Part shown: one piece after another, positions 24,558 to 35,484 of the stretch
Numbering within the stretch: the first letter of the stretch is position 1
How the letters are laid out: every line of letters starts with the position of its first letter
Program-made: the position numbers and the translations under genes
Assembly (NCBI GenBank): GCA_965153455.1
Contig: OZ234503.1
Coordinates: forward strand, 7,222,157 to 7,286,156
Reading direction: 5' to 3'
DNA from: Sphagnum compactum
Lineage: Eukaryota; Bryophyta; Sphagnopsida; Sphagnales
DNA length: 64,000 bases
The notes under the pieces: model-generated
Database searches by the model: none
Told to the model about the DNA's origin: nothing
The model's input: only the letters and a program-made list of their open reading frames with translations

Positions 24558-25823
24558 TTAGCAGCAGCAGCTGCTGATGGGAGATGTAATGTCATACTCC
24601 CAAATGGAAATCTGTTGATCTGCATCGAGACCAAGGACTGTAGAAGTAGCGGTGTCAAAACTTGTTGGGTACTCGTCGAAAGAATCGAACTCCATCATAT
24701 CCCATCTCGGGAGCGTAAAGGGAATGGCGATCTCCTCCTCCTCCTCCTGCAGCAGGAAATCTAGCCGCCTCGGAGAGTCTTCAAAGCTTCGGTTGGAATC
24801 CGATGAGCAATTATCACTCTCGTCTTCTTCGTACTGTGGAGTTGCAGCAGCAGCAGCAGCAGCTTCCTCTACAGCATCTAACTGGTCAAGGAAAAGCTCA
24901 AGATCATCAATACCATCCGTGTTCTGTCTCTGGACCTCGTTCTTGGCTTCAGTTGAGAACTGGGATGGCAATGCGATGATGGGTATTGCTGAGAAGGTAT
25001 TGGCGGCTATGGAGTCAGAGATGGAGATCCAGTCGAAACTCTTTGTTGCGCTGAACTGATCTCTCTCGGCTGCATCGATGACCGCTTCCTCCTCCTCCGC
25101 ATTTTCGAGTTTCAGGGTGACCCAAGGTAGTAGCTGCTTCTTCACTTGTGATGATTTCTGTTGATGCTGCATCTGGTTGTTCTCTGTAGCAAGTTCAGTG
25201 GAGCTCATGATGTCACTCCTACCTAAAAGAGATCGTGCTTGAACAGACATGATGGCGGAGGGATCATCGAACTGTTGCATTTTGCTTGCAGTCGAAGAAA
25301 AGGAAAGAAATGTCGTGGCGGCTGTGGAGGATCGGATATTCGTCGTGTGCGAATGGTTGAAAACGGTTTTGGGTTGTTGGTAGGGTTCTAAGGGATTGTT
25401 GGCTTGGTTCCAGGTTTCGTTGATGGGTGGAGTGCAAGGAGAGCATTGCGGCAAATTGATGTGCGCGTGTACTCCATAAAGCCTGCGAGCGGCGTCATCG
25501 TAAGCGCGAGCCGCTTCCTCCGCACTAGCGAAAGATCCCAGCCATAGCCGCGACCTTTTCTTTGGCTCACGGATTTCCGCAACCCACTTCCCCCACGTCC
25601 GCTGTCTCACACCTCTAAACTCACAAGTTGCGTTCTGCGGACCACCCTTTCCTCTCATCGACCCTTTCTTCCATCCTCTCCCAGCCGCCTTCTTCACAAT
25701 ACTCTTCTCCACGACACTCAAACTATCACTGATGCTGCTGCTCTTCTTTTTCTCAACGGAGGAGTTGAAGCTCACTTCATCTTCCACTCCGGATTCTACT
25801 TGCAGCAAGACTCTCCCAACCAT
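24558..25823 (-). CDS. DREB2-like AP2/ERF transcription factor
   Basis: A single open frame of 421 residues from the first in-frame ATG. The AP2 DNA-binding domain lies at about 69-126 ([12 protein letters not shown], then [19 protein letters not shown] and the terminal HINLP). Valine in KWVAEIREP and the following glutamate are the residues that mark the DREB branch. Just before it, [13 protein letters not shown] is the motif typical of DREB2 (A-2) members. A poly-alanine run and an acidic C-terminal region ([16 protein letters not shown]) look like an activation domain. Members bind DRE/CRT (A/GCCGAC) in drought, heat and salt responses and act in the nucleus. The frame stays open upstream of the ATG to 26027 without another ATG and includes a basic RRRKGR stretch. 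DREB2 proteins often carry such a nuclear signal near the N-terminus, so an upstream exon may supply a different start. Confidence 0.93.
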   Translation of the reverse strand: MVGRVLLQVESGVEDEVSFNSSVEKKKSSSISDSLSVVEKSIVKKAAGRGWKKGSMRGKGGPQNATCEFRGVRQRTWGKWVAEIREPKKRSRLWLGSFASAEEAARAYDDAARRLYGVHAHINLPQCSPCTPPINETWNQANNPLEPYQQPKTVFNHSHTTNIRSSTAATTFLSFSSTASKMQQFDDPSAIMSVQARSLLGRSDIMSSTELATENNQMQHQQKSSQVKKQLLPWVTLKLENAEEEEAVIDAAERDQFSATKSFDWISISDSIAANTFSAIPIIALPSQFSTEAKNEVQRQNTDGIDDLELFLDQLDAVEEAAAAAAATPQYEEDESDNCSSDSNRSFEDSPRRLDFLLQEEEEEIAIPFTLPRWDMMEFDSFDEYPTSFDTATSTVLGLDADQQISIWEYDITSPISSCCC

Positions 25824-26440
25824 CCCTGTCTTCTCAAAACCCAACCTCCCCTTCCTTCTTCTCTCAAAAACAAACACTTCCTCCCCCACAAAACCTAATC
25901 CCTCGGAAACCCCTCCCAAGTGTCCCAGTTCACAAAAAGCAGCAAACTCACAAACCCAAATCTTGTTACAACCCACTCCCCTTCTCTTCTCTTCTCTTCT
26001 TATCTCCCCTCTGTTCTCTTCACTCAATTCCCCTCTCTTCTGTTCTTTTATTCTCCCTGTTATGTTCTCTACTCTTCTCTTCTGCTCTCTTCTTCCTTCC
26101 CTCTGTATTGTTCTGCTCTCTTCTGTTCTTTTCTTCGCTTCTTTCTTCCCTCTCTCCTCTTCTGGGTGAAGTGGGTGCTGCTTTGCGACTGAAAACTAGA
26201 CCTGGAATACGAAGGAAAAGCAAGGGGCTCGGTCGACTTAAGAAGGGAAGAGGGGCACGAAGGGCGGAGGTATGGGACAAGGCAGCCGCGGACCCACCAG
26301 GGTAGAGGAGAAGGTAAAGGGCGAATAGGACCAACGCAGCGCACACGGGGAGGCAGCTTCCTGCCCACCATCGCCATCGCCATCTGCACCATCTGAGATT
26401 CTGCTGCTTCATCTCCCTCTGTCTTCAGTTGCCAGCTCTT
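25824..26440 (-). other. Long purine-rich leader of the DREB2-like gene, with upstream ORFs
   Basis: Between the TATA box and the chosen ATG lie about 600 nt, very rich in GA on the minus strand. Two overlapping ATG-initiated frames occur: 26412-26020 (130 codons, with a hydrophobic stretch CAALVLFALYLLLY early on) and 26392-26069 (107 codons). Both run through the purine block, where stops are rare, so they are probably not real proteins. They could act as upstream ORFs or be removed by a 5' intron. Confidence 0.4.
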
Positions 26441-26449
26441 TCTAGCTGG

Positions 26450-26461
26450 CTATATATATAT
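26450..26461 (-). promoter_or_regulatory. TATA box of the DREB2-like gene
   Basis: An alternating TA run (TATATATATAT) sits about 630 bp upstream of the chosen ATG and some 40 bp ahead of the leader. It lies within a small inverted repeat, GGCTA...TAGCC (26448-26467), which also resembles the dispersed TAGCCAAA motif. Confidence 0.45.
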
Positions 26462-26469
26462 GTAGCCAA

Positions 26470-27744
26470 ATAGTGGACATTAAGAATATTAAAACTGCTA
26501 AAATCAAAAAATTTGGGGGAAATTTTCAATAGCCATAAATCGACCAAAATCTAATAATAATCGCCAGATTTCTTCTATACCTGGCTCAAGCAAGTACCCC
26601 AAAAAATTTATTTTTCAAATAATTGATTTCATAATTTTAGCTTGTAGCCAAATTTGGCTAAATCTTCTTCCTATGATATTCATTCTCATCATCAGGCTGC
26701 CGGGAACTTCCTTCCATCCCCGCTGGCTTTTCGCCGCATAAATGATGCCTCACACACTCTACGGCCCCTGGCCCCTTTGCCTGTCGGCATTTCAGAGGAA
26801 AAACTAAACCCCAACCCCCAAAAAGTAAACTCAGTGATATTTCATTTTCGGGGGGGGAGGGGGGGGAGAAATTTTGTCTTTTTTTGGTGGAAAAATAATT
26901 GCTAGATATTTTTTAATATAACTAGATTGAAAAAATTAACTCTGCCCAAAAACCCAACGGACCAGAACAATAGTAGTAATAATAAATTGAAAATTTAAAA
27001 TTTTAAAAATAATTTAATAATAATAATAATGGTAAAGGGGAAAGAAAAAAAAGTAAAACCCCCCAACTAACCAAAACATTAAAAAACATTTGTAAATAGG
27101 AAAAGACAAAAAGACAAAAAGTTGAAAGAAAACAAACTGCAAATGGGAAAAAAAAATTGAAATTTTTTTATTGGGGGGGGGGGGGGGGGGTGGAAAGGAC
27201 AAAACTACAAAAACCTGTGTGAACGAGCTGCCCTTAATTTGCGGGTCCTGGGCCCCAATTTTTTGGGGTTTGGTCACTGACAATTTAGAAGGGGGAAAGG
27301 CCAAGCTCCTTTTACTTTATTAAATTCACTTGTTTTCTTTTGGATATGTATGATGACGTTAGACTAAAATGTATCAGAAGGAAATAGCTCTCAAGTGGCT
27401 TTTCATTTGGATGGGATTGGATTGGGGAAGGGCGGGGGAGGGCCCATGGGTTTTTGCCTCTTTCTTTGGTGGGTTGGGGGATGAGGGGGGGCCCCCAGAT
27501 CTAATCCTACTAATCGAATCCCATCTCCATAACTTATAATTTTATGTCAAATTTAGTTTGCAATTGCAAGGGATGGTGTTTCCAAAGGATTTGTTTGGTG
27601 GGTGGGGTTGAGTTTTCTATTTGGGGGAAAGGGGTTTTTCTATTCCTTTTTTTGGGAAAATGGGGTGGAGGAGAAAGAGAGAGAGGCTTTATGTTGGATT
27701 TATACTGAGGTGGTGATAGGGATATAAACTAAAAGAACAAGAAA
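26470..27744. other. Intergenic with palindromic motif and G18 tract
   Basis: No gene seen. TAGCCAAATTTGGCTA is a 16-bp perfect palindrome near 26646. A run of 18 G lies at 27173-27190. Further G-rich patches occur near 26850 and 27420-27500. Confidence 0.5.
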
Positions 27745-28052
27745 GGGTGTGTCACACTTGTGGCCTTGCCATTTATTTACATTAAAAAAGTATATTAATT
27801 AAGGCAAAAGAAGAATTATGGAAACTCAAATATTTCACCATGCAAAAATATAATCTTCAAAAAATCCTCTAAAAGAAACCAAAATCCTTCAAGACATTAT
27901 AACTCTCTAATAACTAATCTCAAGTTTCAACACAAGCCAAAATATCATCTTTCAAAAATCCTCATAGAAAAATAGACCTATTATTTATTACCTAGGGGGG
28001 CCCAAAATCCCTTAAGCTACTATACTCTATAATGAATCTAAACACAATATCC
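27745..28052 (-). mobile_element. Dispersed ~310-bp repeat, copy 2 (inverted)
   Basis: Starts GGGTGTGTCACAC and ends ACACAATATCC, the reverse complement of copies 1 and 3. Beyond the GTGTCAC end it shares a further TTGTTCTTTTAG-like stretch with copy 1 but not with copy 3. The repeat may therefore be a piece of a longer element. Confidence 0.8.
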
Positions 28053-28114
28053 TTGCACCTTGGTAGCCAAGGCCAATAAACTAACCATAATGCTATACCA
28101 TTCACACAAAAGGG

Positions 28115-28290
28115 TTAAAAATTAGGAATAAATACATTCATTTTTTCTAGATTTGGGATCAAGTTAGGGTTGAATAAGGAGTTTAGTTTCAAAGGGGATT
28201 AATAAATTTAGAGTAAATATATTCATTTTTTTCTAGATTTGGAACAAAGTTAGGGTGGAATAAGGAGTTTAGTTTAAGGGGGTTTAAATA
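28115..28290. repeat. Diverged tandem duplication, ~85-bp unit
   Basis: ATTCATTTTTTCTAGATTTG followed by AAGTTAGGGTTGAATAAGGA at 28136 recurs from 28221 with several changes. Both units end in GAGTTTAGTTT. The second runs directly into a C24 tract. Confidence 0.85.
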
Positions 28291-28314
28291 CCCCCCCCCC
28301 CCCCCCCCCCCCCC
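28291..28314 (+). repeat. C24 homopolymer
   Basis: Twenty-four consecutive C. Its true length is uncertain because such runs are hard to sequence. Confidence 0.8.
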
Positions 28315-28349
28315 TCATGTTCACAAGAGCTTCTACTTTTTTCTGGCAA

Positions 28350-28710
28350 CAATTTTTTTTTTCAACTTTTATAGTCTGCCCGAAATTATGGTGGAGAATA
28401 CAAATTCCCAAACTGCCTGAAATCTTTGGAGCATGGGGGAATGCCAAAATGTTTAGGCATACATGAATTTTTTTTTTCAACCCTTTGAAACGTGCCCGAA
28501 ATTATTGGGCAGCATAACATTTCCCAAATGTCCAAAAACTTTCAAGCATCAGGACATTTTCCAAAGTGCCCAGATTTTTGAGCAGAAACCAAGTTTTTTT
28601 TTCCAACCATCCTTGAAAACATTTCTCAGGAAATTCTCCAAAGTGCTCAAATATGTTGGGCAGAATGAAAAAAAAAAGTTCTTAAGTTTCCCCAAGCTGC
28701 CCATTTTTTA
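28350..28710. repeat. Eroded ~115-120-bp tandem array
   Basis: A T8-9 run followed by TCAACC, then TGCCCGAAATTAT, appears near 28354 and 28469 and in a weaker form near 28592. GCCCA/GGGCAG motifs recur between them. Confidence 0.6.
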
Positions 28711-29809
28711 AAACTTTTTTTTGCATTAAAAAATGTGACAGGTTCAACCAAGGGTTAGATTAACCCGGTCATACTATTTGATCTAATCCCCTTTGTGTGA
28801 ACAACACCCGTAGTTAGTTAGTTAGTTTACTCCATATATTTTAAATCATTTTAAACCCCAAAATGAAGAGCGCAATAAATGATGAAATAAAAATATCCTT
28901 ACTAAGTAAGCCCTTGGTGTGCATCCGGCTATACGGAAAACAAAACCTATGCTGGTGGAACCATGGTTAATTTCCCCCAATTTCCTTGTGGGTTGCTTGT
29001 AAAGATTATATATATAATACACGGACAGCTCACCCCCCGAGTGTTGGGTCAATGGTTTCACCGTGTTGAAAATTTGTGTAACAAACGAATGTCGTACACA
29101 AAAACACCTCCAAACCGTCTGGATCCAGTGAGGATAGTTGAAGCTTCATGTGGCATGCTTCGGCTTTTCTAGTGTTGGTCTCCACCCCCCTCCCTGATTA
29201 CCTTGGTGGTCCCCTCCCCCCCCCCCACCTCTTCCCCGTGGGCTTCTCATCACTTCCTCTTATTAATGTTAACATGGTGAAGTCGAATTCCTTTTGTCCG
29301 ACGACGCCTCCATCATATCTGGAAGAGTCATTTTTTTGTTTTGCATATACACTTGAGACACTTACTTTTGATGTTCGGTGTGAATGAAAGGACCACAAAT
29401 GAAGGGCAAAAGCTACCTTCAGAAGTCAATTTAAAAAAAAAAAATAGTAATCCGTGAAACTGCCAATATTTTTTTTCACTGAAGAGGCACTTTGACCCGG
29501 ACATTGTCTACAGACTACCGACCCGAGCACTTAGTGCTCCTTTTGTCCTCATCCAACTACCTTTGTTGTCACCAGAGCCTTTGCGCCCCCCATGAAACCA
29601 ATGGGGGCAAAAGTAGTAAGATATGAAAAGTGGTTTCTTTCTGACTTTAATTGCAACTTTGAATTTTTTTTTAAAAAATTACAAACGAATGACACTTCTT
29701 CAAAAGTATTAGTATAGTGACAACAAGTGTCTGGATTTTTATTTTTTTTTGAAGGTCCCAAGTGTCTCTCTCTGTGGTAGAGATTTACCCCAATTTGATC
29801 AAAAATCAA
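28711..29809. other. Intergenic, no gene seen
   Basis: Short open frames on both strands without domains. Includes a C-rich patch at about 29186-29226. Confidence 0.4.
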
Positions 29810-29905
29810 GTGTCAAGTGTCGACTCACCACCTACGGTGTCGACTCAACCACGGATTGGACCACCTACGACGGATTCGACCACCTATGGTGTCGACTAGA
29901 CTACG
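29810..29905. repeat. Short GTCGACT / CACCTA repeat cluster
   Basis: Variants of GTGTCGACT(C/A), CCACCTA(C/T)G and ACGGATTGGA alternate several times over about 100 bp. Confidence 0.7.
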
Positions 29906-32900
29906 GATTGGATTACTTGCATGTTGTTGTCTCATTAGTAGTAGTGGGTGTTTTACAAATTAAGTAATTAATAGAAAAAAAAAATGAAATGGAGAAAGAG
30001 AGAAGATAATCGAAGTTTTAAAACCACCCAATTAGAATGAACAAATCATCCAAAAAGTGAGTTCTGAAACCTGCCTTCCGCAAGTGTTACAAGGAGTGGG
30101 GTGACTAATGTTGAGTGAGTGTCATAAGGAAAGGAGGGTTCATGAGTGCCACGAATAAAACCGAGTTGTAACTAATGTTGAGTGAATGTCACATGAATGA
30201 AGGGGTTGGGTATCACTTTCAGTGTCATTTTCTCATTAATGAGATGCATTCACACTTGATGTTAAAGTCAGTGTTAAATGAAAATCTAGGTGACATCCTA
30301 GATGGCAGAAAAATAAAAAATAAAAAATAAAAATTGACGTGTTTCCAAAATGGAAGAAATCCCAGTTTTAAAAAAATTAACTAGTAAAACTTAACAAGAT
30401 TGAAATGGCATAGAAATATATTGAAATACCAAATTGGCTGGCGCAATCAATATTTCTTAATTTTTTTTTGATCATGCACCTCTATAAGCTCGATTTGTGC
30501 ATTTTCGTATAGCAACTTTCATAATGTGGAAATGTGTTACAAATAGATAAATTTATAAACCTACACAACGCACTCAATGTTTAAATGGGCGATAGCTTAA
30601 GCTTAATGTTAAGTGAAAATGTTAGCTTACATAAAATTTTCATGATAAGTAAATTTAAGTCTTCAATGACGAGTATGTAAATGATGTTAGGGGACTTAAC
30701 ACTAGAGTCCCTACTACCACCAAGTGTGAATGTGCCTTAAGAACCAACCGTTGGGGGCACATTAGTTAATACTTATATCAATACTATCTGGGTGAGGTCA
30801 AAGGTTAACCTTGGGTTTTGGGGCAAGGGGTATACGAGCTTAGAGGGTTTAGGTATTAGTAGGTATTCAAGCCTTAGAGGCCTAGAGCTCCCCCAAAAAT
30901 TTGAACTCTAAACCAACTCCTAGAGGGGGTCTAAAATCTTAGTTGTTAGACTACAAGCTCCCATGCAAAAACAAGTGATAAAATTTTATTTTATGTTTAT
31001 ACATGTTGATTGCTTTAGCTTTAAAGGCATCAATGTGCGTAATTAAATAAAACAATTCACAAAGCTTTGACACATATGAAAGCTCATGGTTAGATGAATA
31101 AAACCATGGGTATCCTTAGGAGATCTTGGGTCCAAAATTGTTTCATTTTAAAAACCAATTTGATATTGATTGTACTCTCATTGGTGAAAAATGACCTACT
31201 TGAAAACTAATAGGTTCATTTTTTTGGGTGTAACTTGAAAGCCAAGGTGGGTATTAAATTTGCATTAAAAAAATAATTTAGAACCACGACAATTTTCCTA
31301 AACTATTGAAATTAGGAGTTGGAGTGCCAATCCCTAACACTCACACACACAAGAATCTCCAATGTGGGTCTCATGTGAAAGGTTCCAAAATGGTGTTCAT
31401 TTTTGCCTTAGGGTTTATGCTTGAAAATTCCTAGCCCTTGGATTTCTCTTGATTGAAACCAACTATTATGGGAATACCGCCAAGGTCTTCAAAACTTGGA
31501 ATATCCTTGGGCTTGGGTTTCCTCTACACTTCAAGGACTTGGAGAAAACTCCTAATTCTATTTGGAGGGTACCTTCTATGCATGAATATCCCTCCTATGT
31601 AGAAGGGATATTATACCTACTCCTTAAGATTGGGAGGGACCATACCACCTCCTCCTAAGCCCTTTATTTTGGGAACAAGTGAATGTACCCACATCCCCAC
31701 CAGCAATGTTTTTTTTCCTTTTTTTTTCTAAAGGTGCATTGGACTTCACTATGAAGGGCTGAAAAAATTTTATCCTTTGCATTAAAGTATTGTGAAATTT
31801 TTAACCCTTAATCTTCTTATTTGTGTGTTGCATGTAACAAGAAGACCATTTATTTAACAACCTATGTATTAAAATTGAAAGTACAATACATTGAAAGCTT
31901 AAAACCAACAAAATTATATTAAATAAACAATAAAATCCATATGAGTTTTTATCTAAAGATATGACTCTATAATTTTTTTTATGTCACTCCAAAGATATTA
32001 GGTCAATCAATGGCCTTTGCCTTTGCCATTTCACACATAATGATACTCAAATCAATGAATCCAAATTCTAAACCTTTAAATTGCTTTTGGGATCACTTTT
32101 CATCCAATTTTTCTTTGAAAATTTGCTTTCACAATTAATTGTGCTAGTTGGAATGACGAACACCTTTTAAGGTTAAATAATGTATTATGGACATTGGATA
32201 ATGTCTAAGATTAAATTAGTGAACACCAATCAATTGGATATATTAGAGAATTTTGAGTTTAATTTGTTTATAAGAAATCTGATTGTTTTCCCAACTTTTT
32301 AGCAATCGTTTAAATGTCCGCTAGTCTAATAGCTAGAAACAAAATCAACATGTAGAACATGATCATATACGAATTTTATCAATCCTAAAAGTTCTACATA
32401 AGATCTTGGGAGTACATCAATGGTACCAAGAAGCCTTTACTTGAAGTTGTTTGCATTCTAAATCATAACTTTAGGTCCCACAAGGACTATAGTTTAACCC
32501 TTTTGTCCATCAAGTGGACCACCACATTTTTATCATTCCATTTACGCTATTGATTTTTTATTAGTACTAGTGCATATATAGATTGAGATTCATCCATTGG
32601 CATTATATCCATGCAAAAACATAACCATACATGCCACAAAAAAAAAGGTTTTCGTAGCTAGGTCCATTAGATCCATCGCCCCACTAGCATTTCTTTTAAG
32701 GAATTGTTAAGGTAGTTAAGAGGTCAAGTCTTACTAGTTTATGGCTAATAAGTGGCATCCTCTTAGATTGAAGGTTCAAAAATAAATCCACCTCCTCAAA
32801 TTCTTTGTAAAAATGTGGCTATGGTTTTGTATTATGTGATAAAAGATTCATGGTTATAGGATTATGTTTTCATGTGAGTTTTAGTAGTAAACAAATTGCA

Positions 32901-34014
32901 TCACATAAACCAAAAAAACAAAGTAAAAGATGTGGCTTCCATAAAAGAATAGTAATTTTGGTTAGAAAATAGATCTCCTAGGGGAATTGAACTTTAGTCC
33001 AAATGCACCAAAAAGGGTGTGAATGGTGGTGAGCAATGGTCGATTTGATGCAACACCCGATCATTCAAGTTCAATTGTCAACATCTGATGATCTTCATGT
33101 GTGGAAGCAACCAACAAGCTCCCTCCAATATTGATCAAAATAGTGGCTATCTAACATAGAATTTTAGCCAAAAGACACTTTTTTTCTAACCCATATCTAA
33201 AATAAGGATTCAAAAATGTGGAAAGTTTCACCATTGCACCCCAAAGGCTTACTTGGGCTACCATAGCCCACCACCACTCTTACAACTATATACAAATGTG
33301 TACAACTATTATAAGTGAGTGTACAAGCCTTTAATTCACTAGCCCTTCATGTTGCAAGTCTCATTTTTGAGTTAAGCCTTTCTTTCAAATGACTCTAATA
33401 TTTTTGGGCCTTCTTCGCATAGGACCATTTTGCAAGGTGAAAAGCATTGCAACCTTAAACATAGTCAGAACATCCACCAGCACTGATCTGGTATTATATG
33501 GGTCTACATGGGTATCAACATTGGTATGAAGGACCCGAGCTGGTATGTTCAAAAGTTGATACCATACTAATAACACTGGTCCCCCACTCCCCACCTTGGG
33601 TCTTTAACACTCGGAACCTTGTGCATTAAATGCTGAGTTTCAGCATTTCATACCCAGATTTAATCAAATTTCATTACTTTGTGGACCTCACTCAAAGAGG
33701 GGACCCGGGGTGGTGAAAGGAGGCCTGAAGTCAAGTCAGGGTGACTTTTAAGGAAAACTCTAATATTAGAGTTATCCCTAAAGTTCTTTTCATAATTCTT
33801 TTCATAAGGGAACCTTCCCATTGTGCCCTCCATTGAAGGTACCATTAGACCCAATATGAACATAGACCAAAATCTTTGGAAATGCTCTCTCTAGGCTGCA
33901 TGAATAGGTGCTTTCCCTTAGAGAGCTCAAACGAAATGTCTACTTAAATAATAATGGTTAGGAATTGTGGGAATCATTTTTTAATGTTATGGGCGGTGCC
34001 TTGTCGTAAGCAAT
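29906..34014. other. Intergenic, no gene seen
   Basis: About 4 kb of AT-rich DNA. No coding region, RNA gene or clear repeat was recognised. The longest open frames are under 75 codons. Confidence 0.5.
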
Positions 34015-34640
34015 TGACGGATGGGAACGTCAGGATGGATGTCATCTTCTACCATATTCTTGGGTTGACATTGAAAGTACCATCTTCTAGTGAGCATTTC
34101 TTTCAAAGGAATTTTTTGTTTGTAGCCGCCAAAGTGACAATCATCCATAGTAAGTTGTACAAAAAATGGTGATCATCCCTAGGAAGATTTAGCCAAATCT
34201 GGCTATAAACCAGATATAAAGTAAAAATCTCTAATAATCATCCTTCTACATTTTTGGCTACACAAATGAAAACCCAAGTATCTCAAATCTAACAAATTTT
34301 TTTTTCCTGCACTTGTGGTCACTTCTTTTTTTGGAATTTTGAATTTCATTTTGAGGTGAAATTTTGCCAATGAAATAAAAGCTGCTTTTAGTCGATTCTC
34401 AGGTTGACATTCAAATTGTACACCAAAGCACAACTTGAGGTCAGAATGGACGCCATCTTTCTAGTCAAATTGTACACCAAAGCACAACTTGAGGTCAGAA
34501 AGCACAACTTGAGGTCAGAATGGACGCCATCTTTCTAGTGGGTTCTCGAGGTTGACACTGAAAATTTATGCTCGAAAGAAAGAACCTTATGGTCAAGATG
34601 GACGGCAGCTTCTAATGGCTTCACAGGGTTGACATTCATC
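34015..34640. repeat. Nested repeats around AGCACAACTTGAGGTCAGAA
   Basis: The 20-mer AGCACAACTTGAGGTCAGAA occurs at 34427, 34481 and 34501 (spacings 54 and 20). TCAAATTGTACACCAA occurs at 34411 and 34465. A looser theme (ATGGACG.CATCTTCTA then GGTTGACATT) recurs near 34030, 34450, 34520 and 34600, so recent duplications lie inside an older diverged array. Confidence 0.8.
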
Positions 34641-34930
34641 ATACATACATACATACATACGCAGCCTATTAGTATTTTTTTACCATCGATGATGATGCAC
34701 GGTGGTTCGGAAACAGCTGTAACATGGCTGTAGTTACCGTTGACGGAGACCGAGTAACTTTCCATGAAGGAAACACATAAACTTCCATGAAGGAACCCAA
34801 TTTTTCTAGTAGCAAATTGGTCAATGGATAGATACCCATTATCTCATTTTATTTTATTTTATTTTATTTATCTTTTTATATTTATATTTATTTATGTTTA
34901 TATTTATATTTACATTTATTTATTTATGTT
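34638..34930. repeat. (CATA)n microsatellite and ATTT-rich low-complexity DNA
   Basis: CATACATACATACATACATAC lies near 34640-34660. From about 34845 to 34930 the sequence is built of TTTTA and TTTATA variants. Confidence 0.85.
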
Positions 34931-35117
34931 TATTTTTCATTTTGTTGGATAACAAAGGAAAATCCATTGAAATGCCCTTCTTAGACTTTTTACAAGCTTC
35001 TTAGTTCTTCCATATATATTGGGGCATGTTTCTAACACATATAACCTCTTTTGGTACACTCCCTTATTCAGGTACTCTTTTTGGCTTTTTTCTTTGCCAA
35101 GCATACCTAATAAAGGA

Positions 35118-35451
35118 GGATATTGTGTTTAGATTCATATTATAGAGAGTATAGTAGCTTAAGGGATTTTTTTTGGCCTCCCTAGGTAATAATAATAGCT
35201 CTATTTTATTTTTTTATATGAGGATTTTTTGAGTTAAGATGATATTAAATGGCTTGTGTTGAAACTTGAGATTAGTTAATAATAGAGTTATAATAATATC
35301 TTTGAAGGATTTGGGTTTCTTTATTTTTTAGAGGATTTTTTTTCGAAGATTATGTTTTCATATATTGGTGAAATATTTGAGTTTTCATAATTCTTCTTTT
35401 GCCTTAAGGTACCTTTTAATGTAAATGACAAGGCCACGGTGTGACACACCC
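35118..35451 (+). mobile_element. Dispersed ~310-bp repeat, copy 3
   Basis: Same orientation and same ends (GGATATTGTGT to GTGACACACCC) as copy 1, and slightly longer through small insertions. A (TAA)n run follows at about 35460-35482. The outer flanks are unlike those of copies 1 and 2. Confidence 0.8.
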
Positions 35452-35484
35452 ATTGTTGTATAATAATAATAATAATAATAATTT

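Noticed and set aside
26020-26412. 130-codon minus-strand frame with a hydrophobic segment, as a separate gene
   Set aside because: It runs through a GA-rich leader where stops are scarce, a second frame is open in parallel, and no family is recognised. Kept only as a possible upstream ORF.
22728-35451. Copies 1 and 3 of the dispersed repeat as the two LTRs of one element
   Set aside because: The interval holds the DREB2-like gene and an inverted third copy, has no gag-pol, and the flanks do not match as target-site duplications.
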